DNA of 64,000 bases. Origin: Anaerorhabdus sp964386325. Lineage in GTDB: Bacteria > Bacillota_I > Bacilli_A > Erysipelotrichales > Erysipelotrichaceae. The notes under the pieces are model-generated. The model worked only from the letters and a program-made list of their open reading frames with translations, did no database searches and was not told the origin of the DNA. Shown here piece after piece: positions 42,789 through 52,731 of this stretch. Position 1 is the first letter of the stretch. Each line of letters starts with the position of its first letter. Where the stretch lies: the NCBI GenBank assembly GCA_964386325.1, contig CAYLQY010000015.1, forward strand, positions 17,315 through 81,314, given 5' to 3'. The translations under genes were made by a program, and so were the position numbers.

Positions 42789-44984
42789 ATGTTTAAATTA
42801 TTATTAAAATATTGTAAACCTTACATTTTATCAATACTTTGCATACTTGCATTGGTATTTGGACAAGTTCAAGCAGAATTAGCTCTGCCAGATTACATGT
42901 CTAAAATCGTTACCGACGGTATACAATTTGGCGGTATTGTAAGTAGTGCACCTGATATTATGAGTGAAGACACCATGAATAAAGTTCTTCTTCTATCAAA
43001 TGGAGAAGATAAGTCAATTATTCAATCTTCTTACACTCTTGTATCTAAAAGTGATGAATCAGTACTCAAAGACTATCCATCCATTAATGTCGATCGTTTC
43101 TATATATTAAATAAGAGTGATCGATCAAAAGTAGAAAAAGTCATTGCAAAGCCTTTACTTCTTATTCGTACATTATCAAGTGAAGAGGCTATTAAGCAAA
43201 TGAATTTACCTGAAGGCGTAGACATCTGGCAAGCAATACAAGCAAACCCAGAAATGCTTGTGACAATGGAATCTAAAATTGATAAAGAACTTGCAAGCTA
43301 TTCTGAAGAGAACCTTCAAAGTGCTGCAAAGGTAATGATTAAAGAAGAGTATAAAGCATTAGGAATTAACACAGAATCAATTCAATCTAACTATATCTTT
43401 AAAGAAGGATTGATCATGTTACTGATTGCTTTAATTGGCGCAGTCTTCGCAATTGCCGGTGCTTTCTTATCTAGTAAGACAGCCGCAAAAGTTGCACGAG
43501 ATACTCGTAAAGATGTCTTCACAAAAGTTGAATCATTCTCTAGCAATGAGTTTGGTAAATTCTCAACTTCATCATTAATTACTCGTACAACAAATGATAT
43601 TCAACAAATTCAACAAGTATTTACGATGATGCTTCGTATTGTACTATATGCGCCTATTATGGGAATTGGAGCTTTACTCAAAGTTGTTCAATATCCTAGT
43701 ATGCTTTGGATTTTAGGACTCGTAATCGGAATTATCATGGTTGTGTTAATCACAACATTTACAATTACTCTACCTAAATTTAAAGTCATCCAAAAATTGG
43801 TAGACCGCTTAAATCTAGTTATGCGTGAATTCTTAGATGGTATGTTAGTAATTCGTGCTTTCAACACACAAAAACATGAAGAAAAGCGTTTTGAAAAAGC
43901 CAACACTGATATCACAAAAGTAAATCTATTTGTTAACCGTACAATGGCAAGTGTAATGCCAGTAATGAACTTTATTATGAGTTCAGTCATGGTCTTAATC
44001 GTTTGGGTTGCCGCAAAACAAATTGATATTGGAACTATGGACATTGGTTCAATGATGGCCTTCCTACAATACACTATGCAAGTATTGATGAGTTTCATTA
44101 TGGTATCTATGATTGCTATCATGTTACCTCGTTCATCAGTATCAGCAGTTCGTATTCTTGAAGTATTGAATACTAAACCATCCATACACGATCCAAAAGA
44201 TCCAAAACCAGTTCCATCTACAAATGAAGAAATTCGTTTCAATCATGTTTTCTTCAAATATCCGCGTGCAGAAGAATACGTATTAAAAGATATTAGCTTT
44301 TCTGCAAACCCTGGTGAAACAGTAGCCTTCATTGGAAGTACTGGTTCTGGTAAATCAACATTAATTAATTTACTTCCTCGTTTCTTTGATGTAACTGAAG
44401 GAGAAATTACTTATGGTGGTATAAACATTAAAGACTTCAAACAACACGACTTACGCGATCGCATTGGATACGTTCCTCAAAAAGGCGTCTTATTCTCAGG
44501 AGATATCGAATCAAATTTAAGATACGCTGATGAAAATGCTAGCGAGGAAATGATTCAAACAGCGATTGATATTTCACAATCAAAAGAATTTATTGATAGT
44601 AAACCAGAAGGTATTCAAACACCAATTTCACAAGGTGGAACAAATGTTTCTGGTGGTCAAAAACAACGTTTATCTATCGCACGTGCTATTACAAAGAATC
44701 CAAGTATTTATGTATTTGATGATTCATTCTCAGCACTTGACTATAAAACAGATTCAAATCTACGTGCTGCATTAGGACACTTTACTGCAAAGACAAAGAG
44801 TACTGTCTTCATTGTTGCACAACGTATTAGTACAATTCTTAATGCCAATAAAATCATTGTTTTAGATCAAGGACAAGTAGTTGGTATTGGTACACATGGT
44901 GAATTATTAAAAACATGTGACGTTTATAAAGAAATTGCATATTCTCAATTAAGTAAGGAGGAACTAGAACATGGCAGACAATAA
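42789..44984 (+). CDS. ABC exporter half-transporter with degenerate ATPase site and extracellular domain
   Basis: 731 aa. TM1 (about 10-32) is followed by a soluble insert of about 165 residues before TM2 (about 208-230), unusual for a half-size exporter; the remaining TM helices reach about 440. The ATPase domain has GSTGSGKST (Walker A), VSGGQKQR (signature) and Walker B YVFDDSFSALD, in which the catalytic Glu is Asp. This is the non-consensus half of a heterodimer, as in LmrC/BmrC-type pairs. AAGGAAAGGAG precedes the ATG. It overlaps its partner gene by 14 bp. Confidence 0.92.
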   Translation: MFKLLLKYCKPYILSILCILALVFGQVQAELALPDYMSKIVTDGIQFGGIVSSAPDIMSEDTMNKVLLLSNGEDKSIIQSSYTLVSKSDESVLKDYPSINVDRFYILNKSDRSKVEKVIAKPLLLIRTLSSEEAIKQMNLPEGVDIWQAIQANPEMLVTMESKIDKELASYSEENLQSAAKVMIKEEYKALGINTESIQSNYIFKEGLIMLLIALIGAVFAIAGAFLSSKTAAKVARDTRKDVFTKVESFSSNEFGKFSTSSLITRTTNDIQQIQQVFTMMLRIVLYAPIMGIGALLKVVQYPSMLWILGLVIGIIMVVLITTFTITLPKFKVIQKLVDRLNLVMREFLDGMLVIRAFNTQKHEEKRFEKANTDITKVNLFVNRTMASVMPVMNFIMSSVMVLIVWVAAKQIDIGTMDIGSMMAFLQYTMQVLMSFIMVSMIAIMLPRSSVSAVRILEVLNTKPSIHDPKDPKPVPSTNEEIRFNHVFFKYPRAEEYVLKDISFSANPGETVAFIGSTGSGKSTLINLLPRFFDVTEGEITYGGINIKDFKQHDLRDRIGYVPQKGVLFSGDIESNLRYADENASEEMIQTAIDISQSKEFIDSKPEGIQTPISQGGTNVSGGQKQRLSIARAITKNPSIYVFDDSFSALDYKTDSNLRAALGHFTAKTKSTVFIVAQRISTILNANKIIVLDQGQVVGIGTHGELLKTCDVYKEIAYSQLSKEELEHGRQ

Positions 44985-46854
44985 AACAGCTGTTCCTCAA
45001 AGAAAAGGTCCAATGGGAGGTCCAGGCGGTGGTCCTGGTGCAATGATGGGTAGTGGTGAAAAAGCCAAAGACTTTAATAAAACAATGTCTACATTTATTC
45101 GCTACTTAAAACCATTCTATGTACCTATCTTCGCCGTCCTATTCTTCGCAATTGGTAGTACAGTATTCACAATTCTCGGACCTAAAATATTAGGTAACGC
45201 TACAAATGAACTAGCAACTGGACTTATGAGTAAGTTTTCTGGTGGAGCTGGTATCAATTACGGAGCTATCGGAAAAATACTATTATTCTTATTAGGAATT
45301 TATGTGTTAAGCGCATTATTATCTTATGCACAACATTGGATTATGTCCGGCATTACTCAAAAAGTATCTTTCAATCTTCGTAAAGAATTATCTGAAAAGA
45401 TTGATCGCATGCCACTTAAATATTTTGATACAAAAACACATGGTGAAATTTTATCCCGTGTCACAAATGATATCGATACAATCTCACAAAGCTTAAATCA
45501 ATCTCTTCAACAAGTATTAACGTCTATGGTAACAATTGTAGGTATCTTAGTCATGATGCTTACAATCAGTTGGGAAATGACTCTCATGGCATTAGTTGTT
45601 ATTCCATTATCTGGTATAGCTGTAAGTGCCGTTGTTAAACGTTCTCAAAAATTCTTCAAAGCACAACAAACGATTCTTGGAAACGTTAATGGACACGTTG
45701 AAGAAATGTATGCTGGACACTTAGTTATGAAAGCATTCAATGGTGAAGAACGTTCAATTAATGAATTTACTGTCCTTAACAATAATCTCTTCAATGCTGG
45801 ATGGAAGGCTCAATTCTTCTCTGGATTAATGATGCCAATCACAGGCTTTATTGGAAACTTAGGTTATGTTGGTGTTTGTATTCTTGGTGGTTTCCTTGCA
45901 GTTAATGGACGTGTTGATATTGGTAACATTCAAGCGTTTATTCAATATGTAAGAAGCTTCAACCAACCAATTACTCAAACCGCTCAAATCATGAACGTAT
46001 TACAATCTACTGCCGCTGCAGCAGAACGTGTATTTGAATTCTTAGATGAAAGTGAAGAAATAGAAGAAACAAAAAATCCAATTTCAATCTATGATGAAAA
46101 TGGAAATCTTAAAATCAAAGGTGAAGTATCTTTCGAAAATGTTCACTTTGGATACAACCCTGATAAAATTATTATCAATGACTTCAGCGCCTTTGTTGGA
46201 GCTGGCAAACAAGTAGCTATCGTTGGACCAACAGGTGCAGGTAAAACAACAATTGTAAAACTATTAATGCGATTCTACGAATTGAATAGCGGAACAATTT
46301 ATGTCGATGGTCACGATATCAAAGAATACTCACGAAATGATTTAAGAAGTTTATTTGGAATGGTTCTTCAAGATGCATGGTTATACAATGGTACAATCAT
46401 GGAGAATATTCGTTATGGTAATCTACATGCAAGTGACGAAGATGTTATCAAAGCTGCTGATGCCGCTTATGTTGATCACTTCATTCGTACACTTGAAGAT
46501 GGATACAACACTGAAATCAATGAAGAGTCTACAAATATTTCTCAAGGTCAAAAACAATTATTAACAATCGCTCGTGCTTTCCTAAAGGATCCTAAGATAC
46601 TCATCCTTGATGAAGCAACTTCATCGGTTGATACTCGTACTGAATTATTAATTCAAAAAGGTATGGAAAACTTGATGAAAGGTCGTACATCCTTCGTTAT
46701 CGCTCACCGTTTATCTACAATTCGTAACGCAGATTTAATCTTAGTTATGAAAGATGGCGATATCGTTGAAGTTGGTAAACATGAAGAACTCCTTGAAAAA
46801 GGTGGTTTCTATGCACAACTTTACAATTCACAATTTGACGAAGGCGAAGAATAA
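44971..46854 (+). CDS. ABC exporter half-transporter, catalytic partner
   Basis: 627 aa. A Gly/Pro/Met-rich N-terminal tail (GPMGGPGGGPGAMMG) precedes six TM helices (to about 340). The ATPase domain has GPTGAGKTT, signature ISQGQKQL and canonical Walker B LILDEATSSVD followed by H-loop AHRLST. It supplies the working hydrolysis site of the heterodimer. AAGGAGG lies 9 nt upstream inside the preceding gene. Probable multidrug or lipid/peptide exporter; substrate unknown. Confidence 0.93.
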   Translation: MADNKTAVPQRKGPMGGPGGGPGAMMGSGEKAKDFNKTMSTFIRYLKPFYVPIFAVLFFAIGSTVFTILGPKILGNATNELATGLMSKFSGGAGINYGAIGKILLFLLGIYVLSALLSYAQHWIMSGITQKVSFNLRKELSEKIDRMPLKYFDTKTHGEILSRVTNDIDTISQSLNQSLQQVLTSMVTIVGILVMMLTISWEMTLMALVVIPLSGIAVSAVVKRSQKFFKAQQTILGNVNGHVEEMYAGHLVMKAFNGEERSINEFTVLNNNLFNAGWKAQFFSGLMMPITGFIGNLGYVGVCILGGFLAVNGRVDIGNIQAFIQYVRSFNQPITQTAQIMNVLQSTAAAAERVFEFLDESEEIEETKNPISIYDENGNLKIKGEVSFENVHFGYNPDKIIINDFSAFVGAGKQVAIVGPTGAGKTTIVKLLMRFYELNSGTIYVDGHDIKEYSRNDLRSLFGMVLQDAWLYNGTIMENIRYGNLHASDEDVIKAADAAYVDHFIRTLEDGYNTEINEESTNISQGQKQLLTIARAFLKDPKILILDEATSSVDTRTELLIQKGMENLMKGRTSFVIAHRLSTIRNADLILVMKDGDIVEVGKHEELLEKGGFYAQLYNSQFDEGEE

Positions 46855-46857
46855 ATG

Positions 46858-46921
46858 AAAAGCAGTTCACATCACGTGGACTGCTTTATTAAATTGAGAA
46901 GAGAGATTCTTCTCTTTTTTA
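46858..46921 (+). terminator. Double terminator after the exporter operon
   Basis: First stem AAAGCAGTTCAC/GTGGACTGCTTT (12 bp, one G-T); second stem GAGAAGA/TCTTCTC (46896-46914) followed by seven T. The second also overlaps the convergent PTS stop codon. Confidence 0.85.
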
Positions 46922-47980
46922 TCCATTTTCACTCATTGTTTCTTCTTGTGGAACATCTTTCTTCAAAATTCGAATCATAACCGCAGTAACTATTGCACCT
47001 GCAAGAATTGCGATAACAAAGGTTGGCTTTTGTCCTACTACTGGTAAGACAATAAATCCACCATGTGGTACAGGACATGTAACATTACCAAACGCCGCGA
47101 TTAGTGCCCCTACTATATTGCCACAAATAGTTGCTGGATAGATAACTTTTGGATCTTTAATTGCATACGGGATAGCTCCTTCAGTAATACCTAAGCATCC
47201 CATAATTCCTACTGCTGTTGCATTTTCTCTTTCTTCAGCTGTGAATTTCTTTTTCGCGATAACTGTTGCAAGGAAAATTCCAATTGGTGCAACTGCAACT
47301 AAAACACGGAAGATACCATTTGGTCCCATAACACCTTCATTGATTAATGCTAATGTAAACATACTCACTGCTTTTGTCACTGGTCCACCAAAATCTATTT
47401 CAGCAAATACCCCCATGAATAATGCGAGTCCAATAACACTTGTATCATTCAAATTAGACATGAAGTTTGTTAAAGCCATCATTAAATAACTGATTGGTGT
47501 CGCAACGATGAAATAATAACCAAATCCTAAGATTAGAACACTAAACACTGGTATTACAAGAATTGGCATGATAGCACGGAGTGTTTTACCAACCTTCCAT
47601 CCCTTCATCCATTTCGCCATATACCCAGCCGCTAGGCCTAAAACTAATGCTCCTAAAAATCCTGATTTACAATCCATGCCATTAATTGAAATTGTAGAAT
47701 TGGCAATATATCCAAGTATAAATCCTGGTGTTAATCCCGGTTTCCCTGCAACTGAATATGCGATATAAGCAGAGAATACTGGAATCATTAATGTCATACC
47801 AGCTTTACCTAATTGATTTAAGTAACTCATAATAGGACCATTAGGTACAAGTCCTGTTGCTGTTTGCTCAGCACCCAACAATGATATAGCGAGAATTACT
47901 CCACCAGCCACTACAATTGGCATCATGAAAGAAACACCGCTCAATAAGTGTTTTTGAATATCTTTAAATATTTTTTTCAT
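46919..47980 (-). CDS. PTS fructose-family transporter subunit IIC
   Basis: 353 aa, 8-10 TM helices. Fructose-class EIIC hallmarks: LLSGVSFMMPIVVAGG, GKPGLTPGFILG, FAEIDFGGPVTKAVS and the substrate-site motif LGITEGAIPYA. It moves and phosphorylates a sugar with IIB and IIA encoded directly upstream. The KDPG-type aldolase in the operon hints at a sugar acid or deoxy sugar rather than fructose itself. Confidence 0.93.
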   Translation of the reverse strand: MKKIFKDIQKHLLSGVSFMMPIVVAGGVILAISLLGAEQTATGLVPNGPIMSYLNQLGKAGMTLMIPVFSAYIAYSVAGKPGLTPGFILGYIANSTISINGMDCKSGFLGALVLGLAAGYMAKWMKGWKVGKTLRAIMPILVIPVFSVLILGFGYYFIVATPISYLMMALTNFMSNLNDTSVIGLALFMGVFAEIDFGGPVTKAVSMFTLALINEGVMGPNGIFRVLVAVAPIGIFLATVIAKKKFTAEERENATAVGIMGCLGITEGAIPYAIKDPKVIYPATICGNIVGALIAAFGNVTCPVPHGGFIVLPVVGQKPTFVIAILAGAIVTAVMIRILKKDVPQEETMSENG

Positions 47981-47981
47981 A

Positions 47982-48296
47982 TTATTCCCCTTTTGCTAAT
48001 GCAACTGCACGATTAACTAAATCTTCAACATGAGAAATTGCTTCATCAACATCTGTGTGAATTGTTGGTTTATCATCAAATCTTTCTTCACCTTCAATAA
48101 CTACACTTACTGCTAATATGACAACATCTGCAGATTTAACATCCTCTTCTGTTAATTCATTTTCAATACCCAATCCACCTTGAGTTTCTATTTTAACTTC
48201 ATACCCTCTTTTTAAACATTCCTTTTCTAAACATTCTTGCGCCATATATGTATGCGCAATCCCCGTAGGGCATGCTGTTATTCCTATAATTTTCAT
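47982..48296 (-). CDS. PTS fructose-family subunit IIB
   Basis: 104 aa. The phosphocysteine loop is ITACPTGIAHTYMA (Cys at residue 9), standard for fructose-class EIIB; later ESQ-like IETQGGLG. Receives phosphate from the IIA protein and passes it to sugar in IIC, which starts 1 bp after its stop. Confidence 0.95.
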   Translation of the reverse strand: MKIIGITACPTGIAHTYMAQECLEKECLKRGYEVKIETQGGLGIENELTEEDVKSADVVILAVSVVIEGEERFDDKPTIHTDVDEAISHVEDLVNRAVALAKGE

Positions 48297-48313
48297 ATTT
48301 TTTCTCCTTACAA

Positions 48314-48775
48314 TTAATTATTTGAAACTACTTTTTCATTGATATCTTGAAGCATTTCATAGACTTCATTTTTATTATTTGCTTTACGTAGATTTTCTCT
48401 GAAGTCATCATCCATTAACTTCTTACTTATTTCCGCAAGAAAGCGAAGATGAAGATTATTCTCATTTGCTTCTGGAACACCAATCATAAAAATTAAATCA
48501 ACTTCATTTTCATTTCGGTCATCCCATATAAATTCATTTTTATTACGAAGGAAAACAACAAACGGGTTACTTACTGCTTTGCTTCTCCCATGAGGAATCG
48601 CCACTTTAAATCCTACCGAGGTTGGCATCATTTCTTCCCGTGCCATTACTTCCGCTTTATATACTTCCTCATCTTGTAAGTATCCCAAATCATTTGCTTT
48701 TTGAATCATCACTGCTAGTGCTTGTTCACGATTTATGATAACTTCTTCTAGCAAAATTAAATCTTTATTAATCAT
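48314..48775 (-). CDS. PTS fructose-family subunit IIA
   Basis: 153 aa from the ATG at 48775 (MINKDLILLEEV), with AAGGAG about 6 nt upstream. Active-site His in VAIPHGRSKAV near residue 65. It overlaps the regulator gene by 8 bp. It donates phosphate to IIB and probably also phosphorylates the PRD regulator. Confidence 0.92.
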   Translation of the reverse strand: MINKDLILLEEVIINREQALAVMIQKANDLGYLQDEEVYKAEVMAREEMMPTSVGFKVAIPHGRSKAVSNPFVVFLRNKNEFIWDDRNENEVDLIFMIGVPEANENNLHLRFLAEISKKLMDDDFRENLRKANNKNEVYEMLQDINEKVVSNN

Positions 48776-50687
48776 TTTGTTCTCCTTCAAATATTATTTT
48801 CTCAAGTTCTTTTTTATTTGATGCTACGATAAGTTCTTCCACTTTTTCCTTACTTTGAATGAATGAAAAAGCAGTTTCCAAAATCTTCTTTGAATTCTTC
48901 ATATCTTTTTCACTTAGCGAAAACATGATTACTACATGAACTTTATATTTAGACCATTTAACTGGTTCAATATTTACCCACATAGCTAACTGTGTTCTAT
49001 TAACCAGCGTAACTGCTCCATGAGGAATTGCACCTCCTGAAATTATATCCGTTCCGCCTTTAGCTTCTCTTTCAAAAACACTACTTTCAAATTCTTTAGA
49101 AACCATTCCATCTTTATACAAACGAGCACATATTTTTTTGATGATATCTTCTTTACTGATTTTTCCTTTGTGATAGAAAATGTACTCTGGTCTAAGATAT
49201 TCTTTAAGTATTGTTTTATCATATTTGGTTTCTAGCTTTGGCATCACTAATTTATTTCGATATACCCGTTCAATATCTGCCAAATCATTTTCATTCATTA
49301 TTGAAGAAACAACAATGACAGGTATGGTTATATCTTTGAGCGGAATCGTTGATACTATGAAATCTATACTCCCTAAGTCAAACTTTTCGATAACATCCAT
49401 TGATGCAACTTCAATGATATCTAATGGTGGTAATATTCTTCTAATCTGATTGGCAATCATGGATGAAGTTGTTATTCCATTAGGACATATTACAAGTATT
49501 CTTTTACTACTCTTTTTCTTCTCTAAAGCATTCTGAAAATGTAGCATTAAAAATCCTACTTCATCATCTGTTAGATTTATATTCATTTTTTCTTTTAGGG
49601 AACTCATGCATAACCATGTTAAGTCAAACATAATTCGATATTGTTTCTTAATTTCTTCTAACATTGGATTTGTTATAACCATGTTATTTTGTAGCCGATA
49701 AATCATCGGAACAATATGCATTCCTAAATTCTGATACAATACATCATCATCGGATAAATACACACCTGTACACTGTTCCATACGATGAACGATTTCTTTA
49801 ATAGTTTCTTCAAAATCTTTTCCATATTCAACTTTCATTGCACTAAATATTATTTTATTTGCATTTAAATAGGATAATAAGAATCGAATATCTTTCTCAT
49901 CATAATTAATATTCAATGGAATGGTAATCAAGGTCAATATATCTTTGGCAATCATATAATACATTAATGACATGATTTGATCTGATTCAAAAGCTTTATA
50001 TTCTACTTCATGATGATAGTTTAATTGCATTCGATAACACATGACCAGTATTACATTAAATACATTTAACAAGTAATAATCTGCCACATCGTACAAATTG
50101 TAGTCTTTAAATGATCGTATTGTCTTGTAACATATATCAACTACTTCTTCTGGATAATACTCTTTCATAACTTCTAGTATTTCCAAATTATAGAATTGTA
50201 TAATTCGTTGCTTAAACACTAATTCATTAAATCGAATAAATGTTCTTTGCCACTCTTCTTCTTTTCCTTCAAATCGTGTTCCTTTTTCATCACTAACTAA
50301 TTTAACTGTTTTCTCTTTAATTAAATTTTCTTTAATAAAGGATACATCTGCTTGTATTGAACTTTCACTAACTTGATATTTTAAAGCTAAAGATTCATAG
50401 GTAATTGTTTTACCATTAAATAGTAAATCCACAATAATTTGATTTCTTCGATATTCTAAACTAAAGCAATTAAAATCTTCTTTTGCTGAATTACAACTAT
50501 CGACAAGTCTAATACCTAAACCCGGTTTCTTATCAAATATATAACCTTTCTCTTCTAATACTTTAATATCATTAAATATTGTTCTCTTTGAGGCTTGCAA
50601 AATACTTGAGAGACTCTCAACGTTTTTATATGTATCGTTGTTTGCACAACATTCTAATAATTTCTTTTGACGTTGTAACGCTTTCAA
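48768..50687 (-). CDS. PRD-containing transcriptional activator with EIIB- and EIIA-like domains (MtlR/LicR type)
   Basis: 639 aa. N-terminal HTH domains (about 1-115; SSILQASKRTIFNDIKVLEEKG) are followed by two PRD domains (about 180-390), an EIIB-like domain with ILVICPNGITTSSMI (Cys near 407), and a C-terminal EIIA-like domain with GGAIPHGAV (His near 560). Phosphorylation at these sites reports PTS flux. It lies inside the operon it presumably activates, between aldolase and IIA genes. Confidence 0.92.
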   Translation of the reverse strand: MKALQRQKKLLECCANNDTYKNVESLSSILQASKRTIFNDIKVLEEKGYIFDKKPGLGIRLVDSCNSAKEDFNCFSLEYRRNQIIVDLLFNGKTITYESLALKYQVSESSIQADVSFIKENLIKEKTVKLVSDEKGTRFEGKEEEWQRTFIRFNELVFKQRIIQFYNLEILEVMKEYYPEEVVDICYKTIRSFKDYNLYDVADYYLLNVFNVILVMCYRMQLNYHHEVEYKAFESDQIMSLMYYMIAKDILTLITIPLNINYDEKDIRFLLSYLNANKIIFSAMKVEYGKDFEETIKEIVHRMEQCTGVYLSDDDVLYQNLGMHIVPMIYRLQNNMVITNPMLEEIKKQYRIMFDLTWLCMSSLKEKMNINLTDDEVGFLMLHFQNALEKKKSSKRILVICPNGITTSSMIANQIRRILPPLDIIEVASMDVIEKFDLGSIDFIVSTIPLKDITIPVIVVSSIMNENDLADIERVYRNKLVMPKLETKYDKTILKEYLRPEYIFYHKGKISKEDIIKKICARLYKDGMVSKEFESSVFEREAKGGTDIISGGAIPHGAVTLVNRTQLAMWVNIEPVKWSKYKVHVVIMFSLSEKDMKNSKKILETAFSFIQSKEKVEELIVASNKKELEKIIFEGEQND

Positions 50688-50700
50688 GTAATTCTCCCCC

Positions 50701-51318
50701 TTAATCTATTGCTTTTTCAAACTCTTTAAGTTCTTGTATTAGTTTCTCTTTATTCTTCGATTTAATATTTTCTTTTGAAAATAGTCCGCCAGCAGTTCCC
50801 ACATAGTGGTATCCTGAAGTTAATGCTTCTTTAACATTTGTTTTATTAATTCCACCTACTGCCATAAGCGCATAATCACCCATCGGTTCTCGCACTTTTG
50901 CTGCATAAGATAAACTTAATTCATTTGCTGGAAATACTTTTACAATATTTGCTCCATTATCAAATGAATCTCCAATCTCCGATGGTGTGAATGAACCTGG
51001 AATTGATATTACATTTTTTTCTTTGCAATAATCCAACATCTCTTTACTCATTGTTCTTGGAGATAAAACAAATTTGGCACCCGCATCAATTGCTTGTACA
51101 AGTTCATCATATGTTTGAACAGTACCAGCACCAATGTTTAAGTAATTACCAAACTCTTTCACAATATCTTTGATAATGGATATTGCATTGTCTGTGTTGA
51201 GTGTTATTTCCATATTACGAATATGTTTACTATTGCATGTCACTAGCACTTCAGCAACACACCTTATTTCTTCATATGTATAACCTCTTAATATCATTGT
51301 TACTTTTGATAATTCCAT
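50701..51318 (-). CDS. KDPG/KHG-type aldolase family protein
   Basis: 205 aa TIM barrel. MEITLNTDNA carries the catalytic Glu, IGAGTV the phosphate-side loop and IVKVFPANE the Schiff-base Lys near residue 128. It cleaves 2-keto-3-deoxy-6-phospho sugar acids to pyruvate and a triose phosphate or similar. First gene of the PTS operon, indicating that the PTS product feeds a 2-keto-3-deoxy pathway. AAGGAGG precedes the ATG. Confidence 0.87.
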   Translation of the reverse strand: MELSKVTMILRGYTYEEIRCVAEVLVTCNSKHIRNMEITLNTDNAISIIKDIVKEFGNYLNIGAGTVQTYDELVQAIDAGAKFVLSPRTMSKEMLDYCKEKNVISIPGSFTPSEIGDSFDNGANIVKVFPANELSLSYAAKVREPMGDYALMAVGGINKTNVKEALTSGYHYVGTAGGLFSKENIKSKNKEKLIQELKEFEKAID

Positions 51319-51378
51319 ATTATTCCTCCTTACAATCTTATTTTATGTATTCTACTTTAAAAGATGAATGCTAATTTG

Positions 51379-51398
51379 TTGCAACATTAATGTTGCAA
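51379..51398. promoter_or_regulatory. Perfect 20-bp palindrome, probable operator of the PTS/aldolase operon
   Basis: TTGCAACATTAATGTTGCAA, 60 bp upstream of the aldolase start. Likely binding site of the operon's PRD activator or another regulator. No convincing -35/-10 pair was assigned for the operon. Confidence 0.7.
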
Positions 51399-51509
51399 AT
51401 ATACCTTAAGTTTATGGTGATAACTAATTATCCCCATCTATTTTACACACTCAGTGAAATTTTAGATATATGAAAGTCAATTTTATCCTTTTATTTAACA
51501 TCAATTTGC

Positions 51510-51538
51510 TTGATATCAATAAACTATTTCTATATTAT
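51510..51538 (+). promoter_or_regulatory. Promoter of the chromate-transporter-family gene
   Basis: -35 TTGATA at 51510-51515, 17-bp spacer, -10 TATTAT at 51533-51538. Confidence 0.75.
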
Positions 51539-51565
51539 TACACTGACACATAGATAGGAGTACCC

Positions 51566-52729
51566 ATGAATCAAATCCAATTCTTAAAAGATGTATTTAT
51601 TTGCTCACTTGGAGCATTTGGCGGTCCTGAAGCACATTTCAGTGTATTCTATACCCAACTTGTTAATAAAAAAAAGTACTTATCAGAAGAGGAATTAATT
51701 GAACTTAATGCACTTTGTTCAATCTTACCTGGTCCCACAAGCACACAAACGATTGCAGCTATTGGTTATAAAATTGGTGGCAAGTTACTAGCCTTCTTAA
51801 CACTACTTATTTGGGCATTACCAATCATTACATTTATGACTTTCCTTGCAGTATTATTCCCTCTTTTAATAAAAAATAATATTTCCTTGGATTTCTTGAA
51901 ATTTGTTGCACCTTTAGCTATTGCATTTGTTTTATTTGCAGCTTATAAAATTTCAAAAAAAGTAATTAAAGACAAGATAACATTTCTTTTTGCATTAAGT
52001 ACAGCTGTGATTACTTTTTTCTTTAAAGTATCGTGGCTCTATCCTGTTTTATTACTTGTCGGTGGTGGTCTTGCAATTATCGCTTACAAAGAAGAAAACA
52101 TGTTCCAAAAGATTAAGCTTACAGTATCATGGCGTTATTTAATTACCTTTGTGCTATTTGCTATCGGTTCTGCTTTTTTGGTACTTTTTACACAATCTAT
52201 TCTTATCAATTTATTCTACCAATTTTATCGTTTTGGCTACCTAGTTTTTGGTGGAGGACAAGTTGTTGTACCACTCATGCTTGAGCAATTTGTTGATATT
52301 AATCATTATCTTACTGCCGATGAATTCCTAATCGGTTATGGTCTCATTCAAGGAATGCCTGGACCAATGTTTGCCTTCAGCTCTTTTGTTGGTGGGCTTG
52401 CAGCTAGAAATTTAGGAATAGGCACTCAATTATTAGCTGGTGGTATTAGTGGTGTTGCGATATTCTTACCTGGTATTCTATTAATCTATTTTATTTATCC
52501 AATTTGGAGTGATTTACGTCAAGTTAAAGCAATTAAAATTGCATTAAAAGGCATTAACGCTGTCGCAAGTGGACTTCTACTTTCAACTGCAATTACTTTA
52601 ATTCTTCATCAAATAACTTCTGTTACCGATGGATTAGTTGTTTTATTTGCATTAGGACTCTTGTTCTATAAGAAAGTTCCTGCACCAATTATCATTCTTA
52701 TTACACTCTTGCTTGGTTTTATTTTATAA
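51566..52729 (+). CDS. Chromate transporter (CHR) family protein, two-domain form
   Basis: 387 aa with about 10-12 hydrophobic segments. Two homologous halves: N-terminal SLGAFGGPEAH ... CSILPGPTSTQ and C-terminal FGGGQVVVPLM ... GLIQGMPGPMF. CHR proteins are linked to chromate efflux where studied, but in anaerobic Bacillota the natural anion is uncertain. AGGAG lies upstream of the ATG at suitable distance. Single-gene unit. Confidence 0.9.
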   Translation: MNQIQFLKDVFICSLGAFGGPEAHFSVFYTQLVNKKKYLSEEELIELNALCSILPGPTSTQTIAAIGYKIGGKLLAFLTLLIWALPIITFMTFLAVLFPLLIKNNISLDFLKFVAPLAIAFVLFAAYKISKKVIKDKITFLFALSTAVITFFFKVSWLYPVLLLVGGGLAIIAYKEENMFQKIKLTVSWRYLITFVLFAIGSAFLVLFTQSILINLFYQFYRFGYLVFGGGQVVVPLMLEQFVDINHYLTADEFLIGYGLIQGMPGPMFAFSSFVGGLAARNLGIGTQLLAGGISGVAIFLPGILLIYFIYPIWSDLRQVKAIKIALKGINAVASGLLLSTAITLILHQITSVTDGLVVLFALGLLFYKKVPAPIIILITLLLGFIL

Positions 52730-52731
52730 AC

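Noticed and set aside
43688..44242. 184-aa minus-strand frame inside the first ABC exporter gene
   Set aside because: Antisense of TM and linker sequence; the exporter reading frame is unambiguous.
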